A stretch of DNA of 64,000 bases from Auanema rhodensis (taxonomy: Eukaryota; Nematoda; Chromadorea; Rhabditida; Rhabditidae), in NCBI GenBank assembly GCA_964057225.1, contig OZ059894.1, positions 13,278,131-13,342,130 of the forward strand, given 5' to 3'. Positions 50,457 through 61,590 of the stretch are shown piece by piece. The position numbers and the translations under genes are program-made. The notes beneath the pieces were generated by a model that saw only the letters and a list, made by a program, of their open reading frames with translations, had not been told where the DNA came from and did no database searches. Numbering within the stretch: the first letter of the stretch is position 1; each line of letters opens with the position of its first letter.

Positions 50457-50912
50457 TTATATAGTAGCCAATTTATAGTCGAATACTTTATGCATAAACG
50501 CTTTAATAAAGACATCATCATTTTTCAATAGTTTAAAAAATGAACAAATGCTTTCAAATGAATTACCAGCCGACAACATTAGTATTACAAATACCACATA
50601 GCCACCGCAAGTGTATTCAATTAAACGTTGTGGTTTGCAAGTATTAATTTTTACCTTTTTATATTTGGCCAGATAATTTTGAATGTACTTGTTCATTTTA
50701 TATCCCAAGCTACAGAAAAAATAGGCTTGCTTGTTACGGACAAAGATGACCTGCCAATGTGTGCCTGGCTTATCATGTGTGTCAGTATTTACGACAAGTG
50801 CAAAGTTTTTACGACGCGTTTTGGGTAGAGTATCAGCGCTGTATACACCGAGGAATAGTTTCCGAGTGCTGGGGACAGATTGCAATAGTGATACTATTTC
50901 AGACGAATACAT
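50457..50912 (-). CDS. Maverick adenain-like cysteine protease (copy C)
   Basis: 151 aa, identical or nearly so to 22105-22560, with the GTHW histidine, PQ and TCGGY cysteine boxes and the same Cys in place of the usual acidic residue (YFFCSLGY). The frame is intact. It is divergently arranged with the small basic protein gene. Confidence 0.8.
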   Translation of the reverse strand: MYSSEIVSLLQSVPSTRKLFLGVYSADTLPKTRRKNFALVVNTDTHDKPGTHWQVIFVRNKQAYFFCSLGYKMNKYIQNYLAKYKKVKINTCKPQRLIEYTCGGYVVFVILMLSAGNSFESICSFFKLLKNDDVFIKAFMHKVFDYKLATI

Positions 50913-50963
50913 TTTAGTAGAATGATCTAGTGTAACTTTTGTATTGCGCGCGTGCGGTTCGAT

Positions 50964-51416
50964 ATGCCGCACCTCCTTTTGAATGTCAACTCTATTCAAT
51001 GGACAACACTTTTAAATCAACAAATGGGTGGCGCCCCATTTAGCGGAATGATGTTTCAACGTGGAATGCAGAGGGGTCATGGTTTGGGTGGTATTTTGGT
51101 AACTTTGGCATCATTTCTACCACGCATCATTCAATCACCTATAGCCCAAAATCTCATCAATGCCGGAAGAAACGCCTTATCCAGTGCTGTAAGCAATAGT
51201 CCAGTTGTAAATTCACCTCTTGGCGGACAGTTGCTGAAAACTGGTAATGAAATTGTCGATGGGGTGCTGAAAGGCGATAATATCAAGGAAACTCTTAAAA
51301 CAGCCGGCCGGCCAGCTATACGAGATCTTACCGGCTTGGGCAAACGGCGACGACGCAAAACCACAAAACCTCATAAGCGGTTGTGCATCACTCGTGAGCG
51401 GTCGTTTCACATTTAA
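50964..51416 (+). CDS. Maverick small basic virion protein (copy C)
   Basis: Same as 22612-23064 with a few changes (for example GILVTLASF for GILATLASF and GRPAIRD for GRQAIRD). The frame is intact. The TAA is followed directly by the capsid ATG. Confidence 0.7.
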   Translation: MPHLLLNVNSIQWTTLLNQQMGGAPFSGMMFQRGMQRGHGLGGILVTLASFLPRIIQSPIAQNLINAGRNALSSAVSNSPVVNSPLGGQLLKTGNEIVDGVLKGDNIKETLKTAGRPAIRDLTGLGKRRRRKTTKPHKRLCITRERSFHI

Positions 51417-52750
51417 ATGGCTAAATTGATAGATTCAAAATCAGCACAAGCCCTTTTACCTAATATAAACTATGGTGATATACCAGCGTCGGCATTAGGT
51501 GTAGAGTCTACTCGTACTGTACAAGTCCCTTTGAAAAATACTTTTCTTCCTCAAGGACCATGGGAATTTGTTATAGCTCAAAATTCCAAATCATTCCTCA
51601 ATTTGAGAAGATGTTGGTTGAATGTAAAATTTAAAATTGTAACCACAAACGGTGATCCAGTACCAGACAACCTTGTTTTTGCACCATGTCAACAATTTGC
51701 TGCCAGTTTAATACATTCGTATCATTTGAAAATTGGCGATGTTAGCGTGTATGACTCTACCGTGAATCATGCCTATAAAACATATATCGAGAATATTTTA
51801 ATGTATAGCAACGATGTTAAAGAGAGCAAACTTGCCATATCAGGCTATTACGCTGATAGATATATAGATAATGCATCCAGTGCTGGATTTAGAACGCGTC
51901 AAGCGCTTGTAAAAAATGGCATATTGTGTGAGATGGCTGCTCCCGTCAGTATCGACCTATTTAATCAAGAGCGACTGTTTGTAAACTATTCAAAAATGGA
52001 GCTAACTGCATATCCAAACCGTGATAACTTTTTAATTGACACTCTAGGCTGGAATAATAAAAACAAGGATACTACATTAAGGAGGAGTTTCCAAATTTGA
52101 AAGTAGATATCAGCGATGTACATTTGCTCATTCAAGAGTTTGATCTAAACGCTGGATTAGCTATGGCTATAGAAGATAAACTCGCAAAGGATCGAATACA
52201 CTACCCCATGACATCAGTGAAAATGCGCTCTTATTTCATAGAAGGAGGCCGCTTGGATTCACCTAATAATATATTATTCACGTCTCACACACCAAAACGT
52301 GTTGTAGTAGGTCTTGTTGGCGCACACGCCTATAATGGTACTTTTAAACATTCGCCATTCAACTTTAAACCGTTTGATTTGAAAAATATATACTTGACGC
52401 TCAACAATAGGGTAATACCTACCCGTCCTTATAATTTAGAATGGCGATCTTCCTATGCCACAGCATATATTGACATGCTGGAAGGTTTGGGACTTGGTCG
52501 TACAGATTCATCCAATGGTATTACACCAGCAATGTATAAAGCTGGTTTCACATTTTTTGTATTTGATATTAGTCCTACTGTGCATTCGTCAGAGTTATTT
52601 GATGTTATACGACAAGGTAATGTAGCCTTGAAATTGGAATTTAGTCAACAAACGCCGCAAGAGGGCTTATATGCAATTGTTTATGCAGAGTATGACTCTA
52701 TTCTTTCAATTGACAACAATCGTGCTCCATATATTGATACCAGTTTGTAA
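51417..52750 (+). pseudogene. Maverick major capsid protein, full length with one frameshift
   Basis: The double-jelly-roll capsid protein of the F54H12.2-like group, about 445 codons. The first part (51417-52100) includes FLPQGPWEFVIAQNSKSFLN, KTYIENILMYSNDVKE and LLGWN-type KMELTAYPNRDNFLIDTLGW. The second part (52097-52750) includes YPMTSVKMRSYFIEGGRLDS, PKRVVVGLVGAHAYNGTFKH and a YAEYDSIL end. The two parts are in different frames: a single-base-type shift lies between about 52075 and 52100, next to an AGGAGGAG run. With the shift the protein would end early. Confidence 0.85.
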
Positions 52751-52887
52751 TGTATGTAATAAATTCTTTAAAAGATTTAAGAATAAAATTTATCAATACA
52801 ACTATTTTTAAAAATAAATACATGTACAATAATAAAATTTTATAAATACAAATATATACAAGATAAAAATTTATAAATTCAAATATA

Positions 52888-55800
52888 TTATTCACAATAA
52901 CCGTAGGGTAAAGTACTATAATCTTGTAGATAACAAAGTTTATCCATTACGACTTTAGTACTTTTTGTCATATCCATTGTGGATATGGCACCGAGTTGCC
53001 TCTTTAACAAGGTTGTATTGGTTTTTAAAACCAATTTCTCTCCATCCATAACGAGTCCGCGAACCAGTCGCTCCATACTTTCAAAGTTTACCACTGATGC
53101 TGCCGTGTGGTCCAACGTCTGAAAATTATAAAATTATTTGAAAAGTCAAAGCTCGTACTTACCACTCCCTTTGCCTTTGTTACATACTTTACATCACCAG
53201 CTGCATTTACAAGTTTATAACTATAAACTTTTGCTGCTGGTGATACAAACTTGGTCATTGACCAACCATCGGGTATTTCAGAGGTTAGTTTACCTAACCA
53301 TTCACCCTTCATATCCTCAATTGGATCTGGCTCATCCAGGCACCTTTGATAAATTAGTGAATCCGTGTCTAAATAATGTACGTTTAAATTGTATACAAAG
53401 TATGAAATTACCTGTATACACCAAGTTCTTTCCAATTTTCTCCATTGCCTTATACAATAGTAGCCTTGCATGAGCGGTTGTATAGGCCGCAATAGCTACA
53501 TTTGTAAAAGGCGGTGGTGCCAAATGTGAATCCTCTGGTACTGTTGTGCAGTACGCAACATTATCCACAATTTTGAACCCAGTGAGTTCCCTTGCAGGAT
53601 CAGTAATGATCCTACCAATTTCTTGGTCTTCAACACCAATAATCTTGGTTTGGGCTTTATCAGGTCTTTGACTCTTGTTTAATTCTTATGTACTTTTGTA
53701 CAAACTCTTTAAACAGGCCGCCTTGTTGCCATTCTTCCCAGTGCCACACCTCATGCACATGAAGCACTTTATAGCCACGTTGTATGGCACACTCGAGCTC
53801 AACATGTGTCACAGTTAGATGCAGCTTTCTAGCATTTACATCATTCTGGTGCTCACATGTTACATTTTTACTTTTTACTGCACAAGTGCGGCAGTTTGTA
53901 AAAATTAGTTTACCGCCAATACGTGTGCCTAACACAGGGTACAGCAAATTTGTGGGTGCAAGCACGTCACATTTTACTAGCCCCTTGTATGGGCAACATG
54001 TCTCAAAGCTTTTGAAACCCTCAGTAATAACTTTGGGATTACCTACAGGGTAATAGGCATCAAAAGCGGTGACATATGGATATAGTGAACAAAAGTCCAC
54101 ATACTCGAGCGAGTATCTATCCGAAGCTTGTGCCAAAAGCTTATATGTCTGGGTGCGGCCACCGGTAAAGGCATCTCTAGGTGCCAAGCGTGTAACAACA
54201 TTTGTTTCACGCATAAATTTCGCCATTTCTTCATTGGCCGAAATTTGAGCATTAATTTCGTGCTCCCACACTGTGGTAACACTAATGCCTTGGATTTGAA
54301 TTTTTTGAAGCCTTTTCATGGTTTTATCATAAACCTAAATTTTTCAAATTAAAATGATTAAAAAAGTCACAATTACCTCTTCCATTGTTTCACCATTTCT
54401 GCCTGGTGCTATAGCGCTCTTGTTGGTGCACTGGGGGCAACCATGGTAAATGCAACCATTAATCTACAAAAATTTGCGTTTTTTACATTTATTACAAATT
54501 ACTCACCTCATAGCCATGATTGGCAACGGGGTCATAAGCATCGAGTAGATAGCGATGGCCATCTACTCTCACTGCAAATTCGCCACCATTAAGCTTATGC
54601 ATTAATGGGCGGCCCAATCCTTGTTCTAGCCATTTTATGTATTTTATGGCTATTATACTCTGCTTTTGACCGGCATAATAACCAGTCTCGGGCAGAATAC
54701 CCACTTGGTTCTCTTTAATATGATTCATTTTCAACTGTAATATACTAGTTTTGAAAATGCTTGTATTTTAAAAAAATTTGCCTGGAATAAAGAGAAACTG
54801 GCAAATGTCTTACATTGTATGACAGGGTTCCAGCCAGTGGTGGCGGTTGCCAACTTCATGTAAACTTTCATACAGTTGGTTAAAATACGGACATCTGTCC
54901 TACAATATTCCAAAAGCTCTTCATCAAAATCAAACGCTCTTTGATTACGCTCTTCATACCAAATATTGAATGAAGCTAGGTCTTCTGCTTTCATTCTAGC
55001 AGCACAATAGTACTGTTTTGGTGGTAAAGATGGCAACACTTTGCCATAATTTATTGGATGATTAAAGAGGTAAGGAAACTGTCCTTTACTCATATCAGGT
55101 ACACCAAATGCCTTGGGTAACGCTGATAGGGGTAAAGGCACTAATAAATAACTATCTTTAAAATATAAATGGTTAAATTTTTGACCTCTTAAAGGCTTGA
55201 CAACCATGCTTATAATCTTGGTCCCATTTAAAATTGGATCAGGATATATACCACGGTTTATCAGCCTAGACACCAAGAAATGTATGTCAAAGCGTGAACC
55301 ATTATGCGTAATCAAAATTGCATTATCATTCTCAACAGAGTTGAGTAACCAATCAAGGAAACGATCTGTTACAGACCATTCACTATCACCTTGTTGGTAC
55401 CCAAAATGGCCCTCCTTGGTTGTGCATTTTTCGCATGAATTGGCGTCTATACAACTTTCACAAAATTTATTATACACAACCATATTGGGCCATTGTTCAT
55501 CTGCATATTCATGAACATTTGTACCGCTTTTTAACACAACCGTTTCAAAGTCATAGAATATAATCTTAAACAAGTAAGCATTACACTTGTAAAGATGTTA
55601 AATACAAACCTTGTATTTTTCTTGCCTCTTTTTTAACTGATCCTTCTTCTTGTCGTTAGGTGGTACCCAACAACAAGAGTGATCTTCAGGCTTTGTCTGA
55701 CCACACTTTTTGCAAAATTTTTCATTGCAATTGTGCGGTCTATCAGCACGTACTCTGTGATAATGATCACAGTTTTCACATGTCTGAATTTAGTCTTGTT

Positions 55801-56757
55801 AAATTTTATATATATTTTTTAAATTACCTTAAACATTCGACATGTTTTTCTAATATGCCTGTCAAAGCATTGACGAGTTTTAAACAAAACTCTACAACTA
55901 TCACATCTTATGCTACTTTCAACCACATTTTCCATCGAATTACATTTTAAGGTGTGGCATTTCTTACACTTGGCTTTACATCTATGCAACACTGTTTTGT
56001 AAGATAATTTACAGTGTTGGCATATAATACCATCAAAAAGCTGTGATCTACTACAAGTAGTAATACAGTCATAATGATTATTTCGGTAGCCTAGTGTTAC
56101 CACTTTGCTAGCCGTTTCATTAAAGATACGCTGAATAGCGTACATACGCTGTCCAGGTGGCCTAGCGTATACTACAAACTTATAGTCTGTATTACAACTT
56201 GCAATAATATTTAAATGGTTTAAATTATAATTTGGTAAATGTACAGAAATACCACACCTATTTAATAAATTGATATGATGTGGTTGATTTGGCAACAAGA
56301 TGTAGTTGCGACGAAGATTTTGTATCCTCCGCTTTTCAACAACATCTTCTGCTGCCTCTTCATCGGCTTCCCACATTCCCACGACTGCTGCTCTAGCCAG
56401 GCAATGTGTATCAGTGTTTTCAATTGTGCCAGGTATTTTGAGTTCGGCATCAAAATAGAAACCAACTCTACCTTCACCAGGCATCAGGCTTGGCTGCACC
56501 GGTCTTTCATCAAACACATACATTTCAATGTTCATTGCCTGGCTAATTACAGCCTCTCGCTTTGATTGCTGTACCTTGCTGATGGCATTCATGATGGCAA
56601 CGCCATCCAAATGCTCCCTTCTACGGAAATCCATAAATATGGATCACTTTTCAAAGGATGGGTGCTCTATTGATAGACAAAATAGTGCTTTTTGTTTATC
56701 TGGCACACCACTTTCAGCAAGGCACCGATCAAGGAATTCGTTGAATAACCGCGGCAT
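52888..56757 (-). pseudogene. Maverick protein-primed-type DNA polymerase B, multi-exon, broken
   Basis: Likely start at the ATG 56755-56757 (MPRLFNEFLDRCLAES); an in-frame TGA follows at 56644-56646. Exons, in reading order: 56757-55828, 55783-55610, 55564-54782, 54734-54507, 54464-54377, 54334-53412 (with a break near 53685), 53368-53163, 53118-52888. Introns are 42-47 nt, GT-AG, except one GC-AG (54735-54781). It shows an N-terminal Cys/His-rich region, exonuclease motifs FYDFET, THNGSRFDIHFL and YCRTDV, polymerase motif A (EYVDFCSLYPYV) and motif C (DTDSLIY, with an intron inside its first Asp codon). The motif B segment (family pattern NSxxG) is missing where the frame breaks near 53685. 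It would copy Maverick DNA; this copy cannot. Confidence 0.85.
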
Positions 56758-57120
56758 GATAACATGCATTGGTAAACACAAACTATGAACAATGTAAACA
56801 AATAAAATTAAAACATAAATATATAAAATATATCTTATCGAATTAACCTTCGATATGAGTTCCATTGATTAACCCATAAGAGGTACGGTGAACATATTAA
56901 TTAGCTTTTATATATATTCAAATTTTATAAATTAAAACAAAAACAATATATATTAAAAAGTTTATTCAAATGTATAAATATTAAAAATACATTTAAAAAG
57001 AAAAAATTTTAAAAATATTTACAAATACAATTAACAAATATTTAATAATAAGAATTCATTTAAAAATACATTGAAAACTATTTTTAAAAAAGCTTTTAAA
57101 AAAAAATCATGCATTTTGAT
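56758..57120. other. Non-coding right arm of Maverick C with one iteron
   Basis: Has one CTTATCGAATTAACCTTCGA motif (from 56835), the GAGGTACGGTGAAC block and AT-rich repeats. No gene is seen. Confidence 0.7.
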
Positions 57121-57303
57121 CCATGCGCAGGCTCGAGAGCCTGCCTCGGGAGGAAAAGTATATTTTTGACAGCTGACGCCGAAAATATGATTTTGACAGC
57201 TGACGCCCCCCAAAAGTATGTTTTTAGCAGCTGACGCCCTCAAAAGTATGTTTTTAGCAACTGTTTGGGGGCGTGGTTAGTAAATTCGGCATGGCTCTCT
57301 ACT
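57121..57303 (-). repeat. Maverick C right TIR with hairpin
   Basis: Contains GCAGGCTC-GA-GAGCCTGC and then three or four CAGCTG units in reverse orientation, ending GGCTCTCTACT. Confidence 0.88.
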
Positions 57304-57749
57304 TACCCCACGACGTCAGTGAAAATGCGCTCTTATTTCATAGAAGGAGGCCGCTTGGATTCACCCAATAACATATTATTCACGTCGCATACACCGAAAC
57401 GTGTTGTAGTAGGTCTTGTCGGCGCACACGCCTATAATGGTACTTTTAAACATTCGCCATTCAACTTTAAACCGTTTGAATTGAAAAATATATACTTGAC
57501 GCTCAACAATAGGGTAATGCCTACCCGTCCTTATAATTTAGAATGGCGTTCTTCCTATGCCACAGCATATATTGACATGTTGGAGGGTTTGGGCCTTGGT
57601 CGTACAGATTCATCCAATGGTATTACACCAGCAATGTATAAAGCTGGGTTCACATTTTTTGTATTTGATATTTCTCCTACTGTGCATTCGTCAGAGTTAT
57701 TTGATGTTATACGACAAGGTAATGTAGCCTTGAAATTGGAATTTGGTCA
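57304..57749 (+). pseudogene. Maverick major capsid protein, central fragment
   Basis: About 148 codons equal to residues from YPTTSVKMRSYFIEGG to NVALKLEFGQ, with several silent and a few replacement differences from Maverick C, so it comes from another copy. At 57750 it fuses to AT-rich subterminal sequence. Confidence 0.87.
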
Positions 57750-57869
57750 ATTTTTAAAAATACATTTAAAAAGAAATAATTTTAAAAATACATTTAAAAA
57801 GAAAATATTTTTTAAAAATATTATATTAAAAATATTTTTAAAAAATCATGCATTTTGATCCATGCGCAG
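57304..57869 (+). mobile_element. Maverick fragment D (capsid piece plus right-end scrap)
   Basis: Begins in mid-capsid gene and ends in AT-rich right-arm sequence up to CCATGCGCAG, just before the hairpin, after which host-like DNA starts. Polymerase and TIR are missing. Confidence 0.85.
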
Positions 57870-58399
57870 TTAGTCTTTCCAAGAATGTATAAGACTGATT
57901 TTCTCATGAAAAATTGAAAAGAATCATATTTACTCTATAATTTTTTATACAACACATTCTCTTCAGATAAGTCAGAGAATAAGTTTGCAGTTCACACATT
58001 TTCGTGCAAGTTCTAGACTATAGCGAACACTTTTTTAAGTTAAAATTATTTGTTATGGCTCAGCCTGAACCAATATGATTCTGTAGAAATAATAATGAAC
58101 TGCTTGATTTTTTAACGGTGTTGTATGAACTACAAAACAGATGTGAATTATGAAGCAATTTTATCGGAAGTCAAAATCTATATAAAAGAAAAGGTATGAT
58201 TACACATTACTTGCCATTTATAAGTGTTATATAAACATATGTAAATAACAATCAGCGATAAATAATATATGATGTTGTGGCATGAACAAACTAGGAAGTT
58301 CTTCAATCAAACATCACAATTCATTTCTATTATTGGGCAGTTCTAGAAGATCTGATGGATTCAAATTAGGTACTGCGATCGATTGTTCAGTATTAGAAT
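57870..58399. other. Flanking host-like DNA, no gene seen
   Basis: AT-rich, unique within the window, between the last Maverick scrap and the 3' end of the RPS6KC1-like gene. I find no ORF or repeat of note. Confidence 0.5.
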
Positions 58400-61300
58400 T
58401 TAAGAACTGAAACACTCATTTTTAATCATATTATAAAACTTATATGGGTTACAAACGTTGGATGCAGACGACTGGTTTGGATTGTCATAAAGATTCCAAT
58501 CAATAGATGAAAAAAACGAATGTGCTCTCACAACATCCAGTTCAATGCGAGAAACTTCCGAACATAACATCCTGAAGAGATACAAGATAAACTTTATGAA
58601 GTAATCGATATTCTATTACTGAGATAAAAGGTGCTGCCCTGCATGCGGAATAGAAATATCATTTGGAAGAAAATTGTCATGATACCTACAAATAAAAGTT
58701 GTTTATTGTGCAAAATGAAAAATTTACTGTAACAATAGATGAGGAACTGCGGATGCTAATGAACGTCCAGTTAACAATTCAAAAAGTATAGCACCTATAG
58801 TCCATATGTCACTTGCTTCGTTTGGTACCCATGATACAGAAAACGATTCTGCGGACAAAACCTTTTAATATCTTCGCGACATTAATTCAAATTACCTGGA
58901 GCGGCATAACCCTCTTGTAACACACCTCGACAAGTACTATTACGCCATTTCCCATAATATGATATCACAATGTTTCCATCGGCAGCAAGAAGAACATGGT
59001 CTGGACTAAATGTTCTGAAACGAACACAAAGGTTTTTCTACAACGAAAAAATAAGATACCCTATATATATTTGATATTCTGTATGCATGACGTAAAACCA
59101 GCTAATTAATTGAGCCATCCAGTGAACTATTATACTTTCAGGAATAGAGCAGCAAGACGGCCAACTACGTCGTAGAAGTAAAAGATGTTTAACTTCAGAT
59201 AGGCAATGAGACAGAGTAATACGCGAGTGGTCTGAATAAATATCACTTTCAAATTTAACCACACATTTTAACCTTCATACCATTAGGAATACTTTTGGAA
59301 AAATTTGGAGTTGCAGGATCTTCCTCACCAACGTCAACAGATTCAATTGTTGAAACCACGTAAAAATCGCCTGCTTTACTGATTAGGAAAAGAAACAAAA
59401 AGATTGGGTTACCAGCATTACTTCCTTGAGCTGTACAATCTTCCCCCATACTACATAATAACTCGCAAGACCCCGGATCTTCATTCTTCAAATACAAGAT
59501 GACGAAAAAACAAACCTAGCATACCACATATGAATTTGAAGATACATTTACGTATCTATTGATGTCAGCACATACAGAGAAAGTTAATTTTCGTCCTGCA
59601 TATTTCTCTGCTTCTGGTAATTTTATTGGCTTCACATCTATATTTTTGTGAATCGCATTTTCTACATCATTCAAGGAAACCTGCCACTCCAGTTCACGTT
59701 CATAAAAAAATCGAGCCTAAGTAATAATGCTTCGATTACGATATTTCTTTCAATACATACTAAGAAATTCCATAACAGACCATATTCTATATGTTCTAAT
59801 AATAATATTATAAACACATCAGTTTCAAAAAAACGTTTAAGTTGTACCTAAACAATTGTACAAAAACAAAGGATAATTAAAATAATACCATATGAGGTAC
59901 ACCGGTAGGCAACAGTAGTTGTCCATCACTTTTATCTCGTTTCTCCATGAACTTAATTACACTCTTAACTCCTGCAGGAATACGTAAATTAACAGAAGAA
60001 GAGAAAATACCTGTCGCTGGATCCTCAACTAGAATAACTCGTTTAATAGAGCAAACGTCAGGTAAAACACCAATAATATTGAAATTTTTTAAAGAATTGT
60101 TTGAACATTTAAAAGCTAAAATATTAGGATCCTCTTTTGATTGTAAAGCTCCAATTTTTGTCGGTAGGCCAAAAGACCCATCATATGATAAATGAAACCT
60201 ATATAGTAAATTGTAATTTTTGAATTAAATTGTAATTTTTCAGCCTCACTTATAAATTTTTTCAGCTTTCATCAAATATTTCGCCGTTTTTCTACGTATA
60301 ACATTTTGTTTAGATATATCTTGTTCAAGCAGAGCAGCCTGTTTGATAATTAAAATACATAGTCAAGTATAGAACAAACTTGAATTAAATAATGAGTGGC
60401 ATTTTTATATGAATGAAAAGCTAGCTCGTACTCGCCTTCCAATTCAACCCTTTGTGCCGCCGCTACCATCTCCGCAGCTTTCAGCAAATGGTCCTGCGCA
60501 GTCATAACTACAGAACAGAAACATTTATTTTTGAATGGACAACGAGACAACTTTTTCCCGTTGAAGACTCAGTAATGCTAGGAAGGGATGTTGTTAAAAT
60601 GGAATCCGATTTTGTAAGGTTTTCCGTACTTTCTGTTATTCCATCTAAAAACTATTTCATTACTATTATTACTTTTATATTTAATGTGTTCACCAATAGC
60701 TACATTAGGAAAATTGAAATTAAGGAAAGACGCGCTGTCCGTATCCTCTTTGTTATTCGAAGAGTCGCTGAAATTAATGCATACCTCAAATGATACAAAA
60801 GATTGAGATAATATATTACTGTCTTCCGTTAAATTCATCTCGAGCACCTTTGTTGTCGTGTTCAATTGCTTGCTATGAGACATAAAAAGTAATAAATTAA
60901 TAAATGATCATGAAACCTCGCAAAATTTTAAAAATACACAAGTTTTTCTCAAAACGTTGCTTTCACAGACGAATGTTAGAAAAATATCGATGGCATTTTT
61001 TCGTTCTTTCACAACATCTGGATTTGTGGAGCCTATAAATTTTTTTGGTGGAAATGAAGGGAATATTCCACGAAGAAAGAGCTGAAGATGATTTTGAATA
61101 GTACACTAAAGGTTGAAGCAAACTTGTTTATGTAATTTCAGCAAATTGAAGTGCAATTTATTTAACTCTTTGTATCGAGTTACTAAGGAGAATCTCCGTA
61201 CATCATTGGTGAGATCTGGCGGGGTAAACTGTAATATCTTTTTATTTCATATTCCAGATATTAAAAGTGCCTGGATTTCCACAACATAGTCAACCCTGGT

Positions 61301-61429
61301 ACCGGTGACGTGCTTCCTTTCTTCAATGTGCACAACTTTTACAGAGGCAGGCCACTCTAACTTCGGCCGGATAAGTAGGCGAGAACAGTCCGATGTACAA
61401 AAACTTTCATCCGGATAAAAAGTCGACAT
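58400..61429 (-). CDS. RPS6KC1: RPS6KC1-like protein: PX, MIT and pseudokinase domains
   Basis: A multi-exon gene with short introns (about 34-65 nt). The ATG at 61427-61429 opens a PX domain (KVVHIEERKHVTGTRVDYVV, then FPSFPPKKFIGSTNPDVVKE) that binds phosphoinositides. A MIT domain lies at about 60230-60520 (AQDHLLKAAEMVAAAQRVEL, YELAFHSYKNATHYLI), as in proteins that meet ESCRT-III on endosomes. A kinase-like domain follows (LILVEDPATGIF, GVPHM, LLLEHIEYGLLW, SDIWTIGAILFELLTGRS) and ends HSFFSSIDW. The catalytic-loop HRD is replaced by a Y-I-G-type sequence before SPDHVLL, and no DFG is visible (ISYYGKW), so it is a likely pseudokinase. The stop TAA is at 58400-58402. Exon edges were inferred by eye; the first intron seems to use a GC donor. 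Confidence 0.75.
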
Positions 61430-61590
61430 TTAGCATCCTTAAACTATTTATGCCAATATTGTAACAATTCAAGATAACGTTGCCCAGTGATAAACTGGTA
61501 ATTCATTTTTATGATTTTTAATAAATAATTTAAGCAACAACAAAATTCTAATCCAATTCTTTAAACGCATACAAAATATGAGAAGAATTC
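61430..61590. other. 161-bp intergenic space between two co-oriented genes
   Basis: AT-rich. SRP68 ends at 61591 and the RPS6KC1-like gene starts at 61429 on the same strand. It must hold the SRP68 3' end and any promoter or trans-splice site of the next gene. Confidence 0.6.

Larger units (their letters stand above)
35819..57303. mobile_element. Maverick/Polinton C (holds BEL2)
   Basis: AGTAGAGAGCC termini at 35819 and 57303. After removing the BEL element (35942-47665) and one ATTTT duplicate, about 9.76 kb remains: left arm, Cys-rich pseudogene, integrase tail, protease, small basic protein, capsid and DNA polymerase B. It is internally deleted between integrase and protease. The flanks (B on the left, capsid fragment D on the right) show no target duplication. 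Confidence 0.85.

Noticed and set aside
59648..60195. Plus-strand ORFs inside the RPS6KC1-like gene
   Set aside because: They lie over minus-strand exons of the kinase-like and linker regions and lack motifs.
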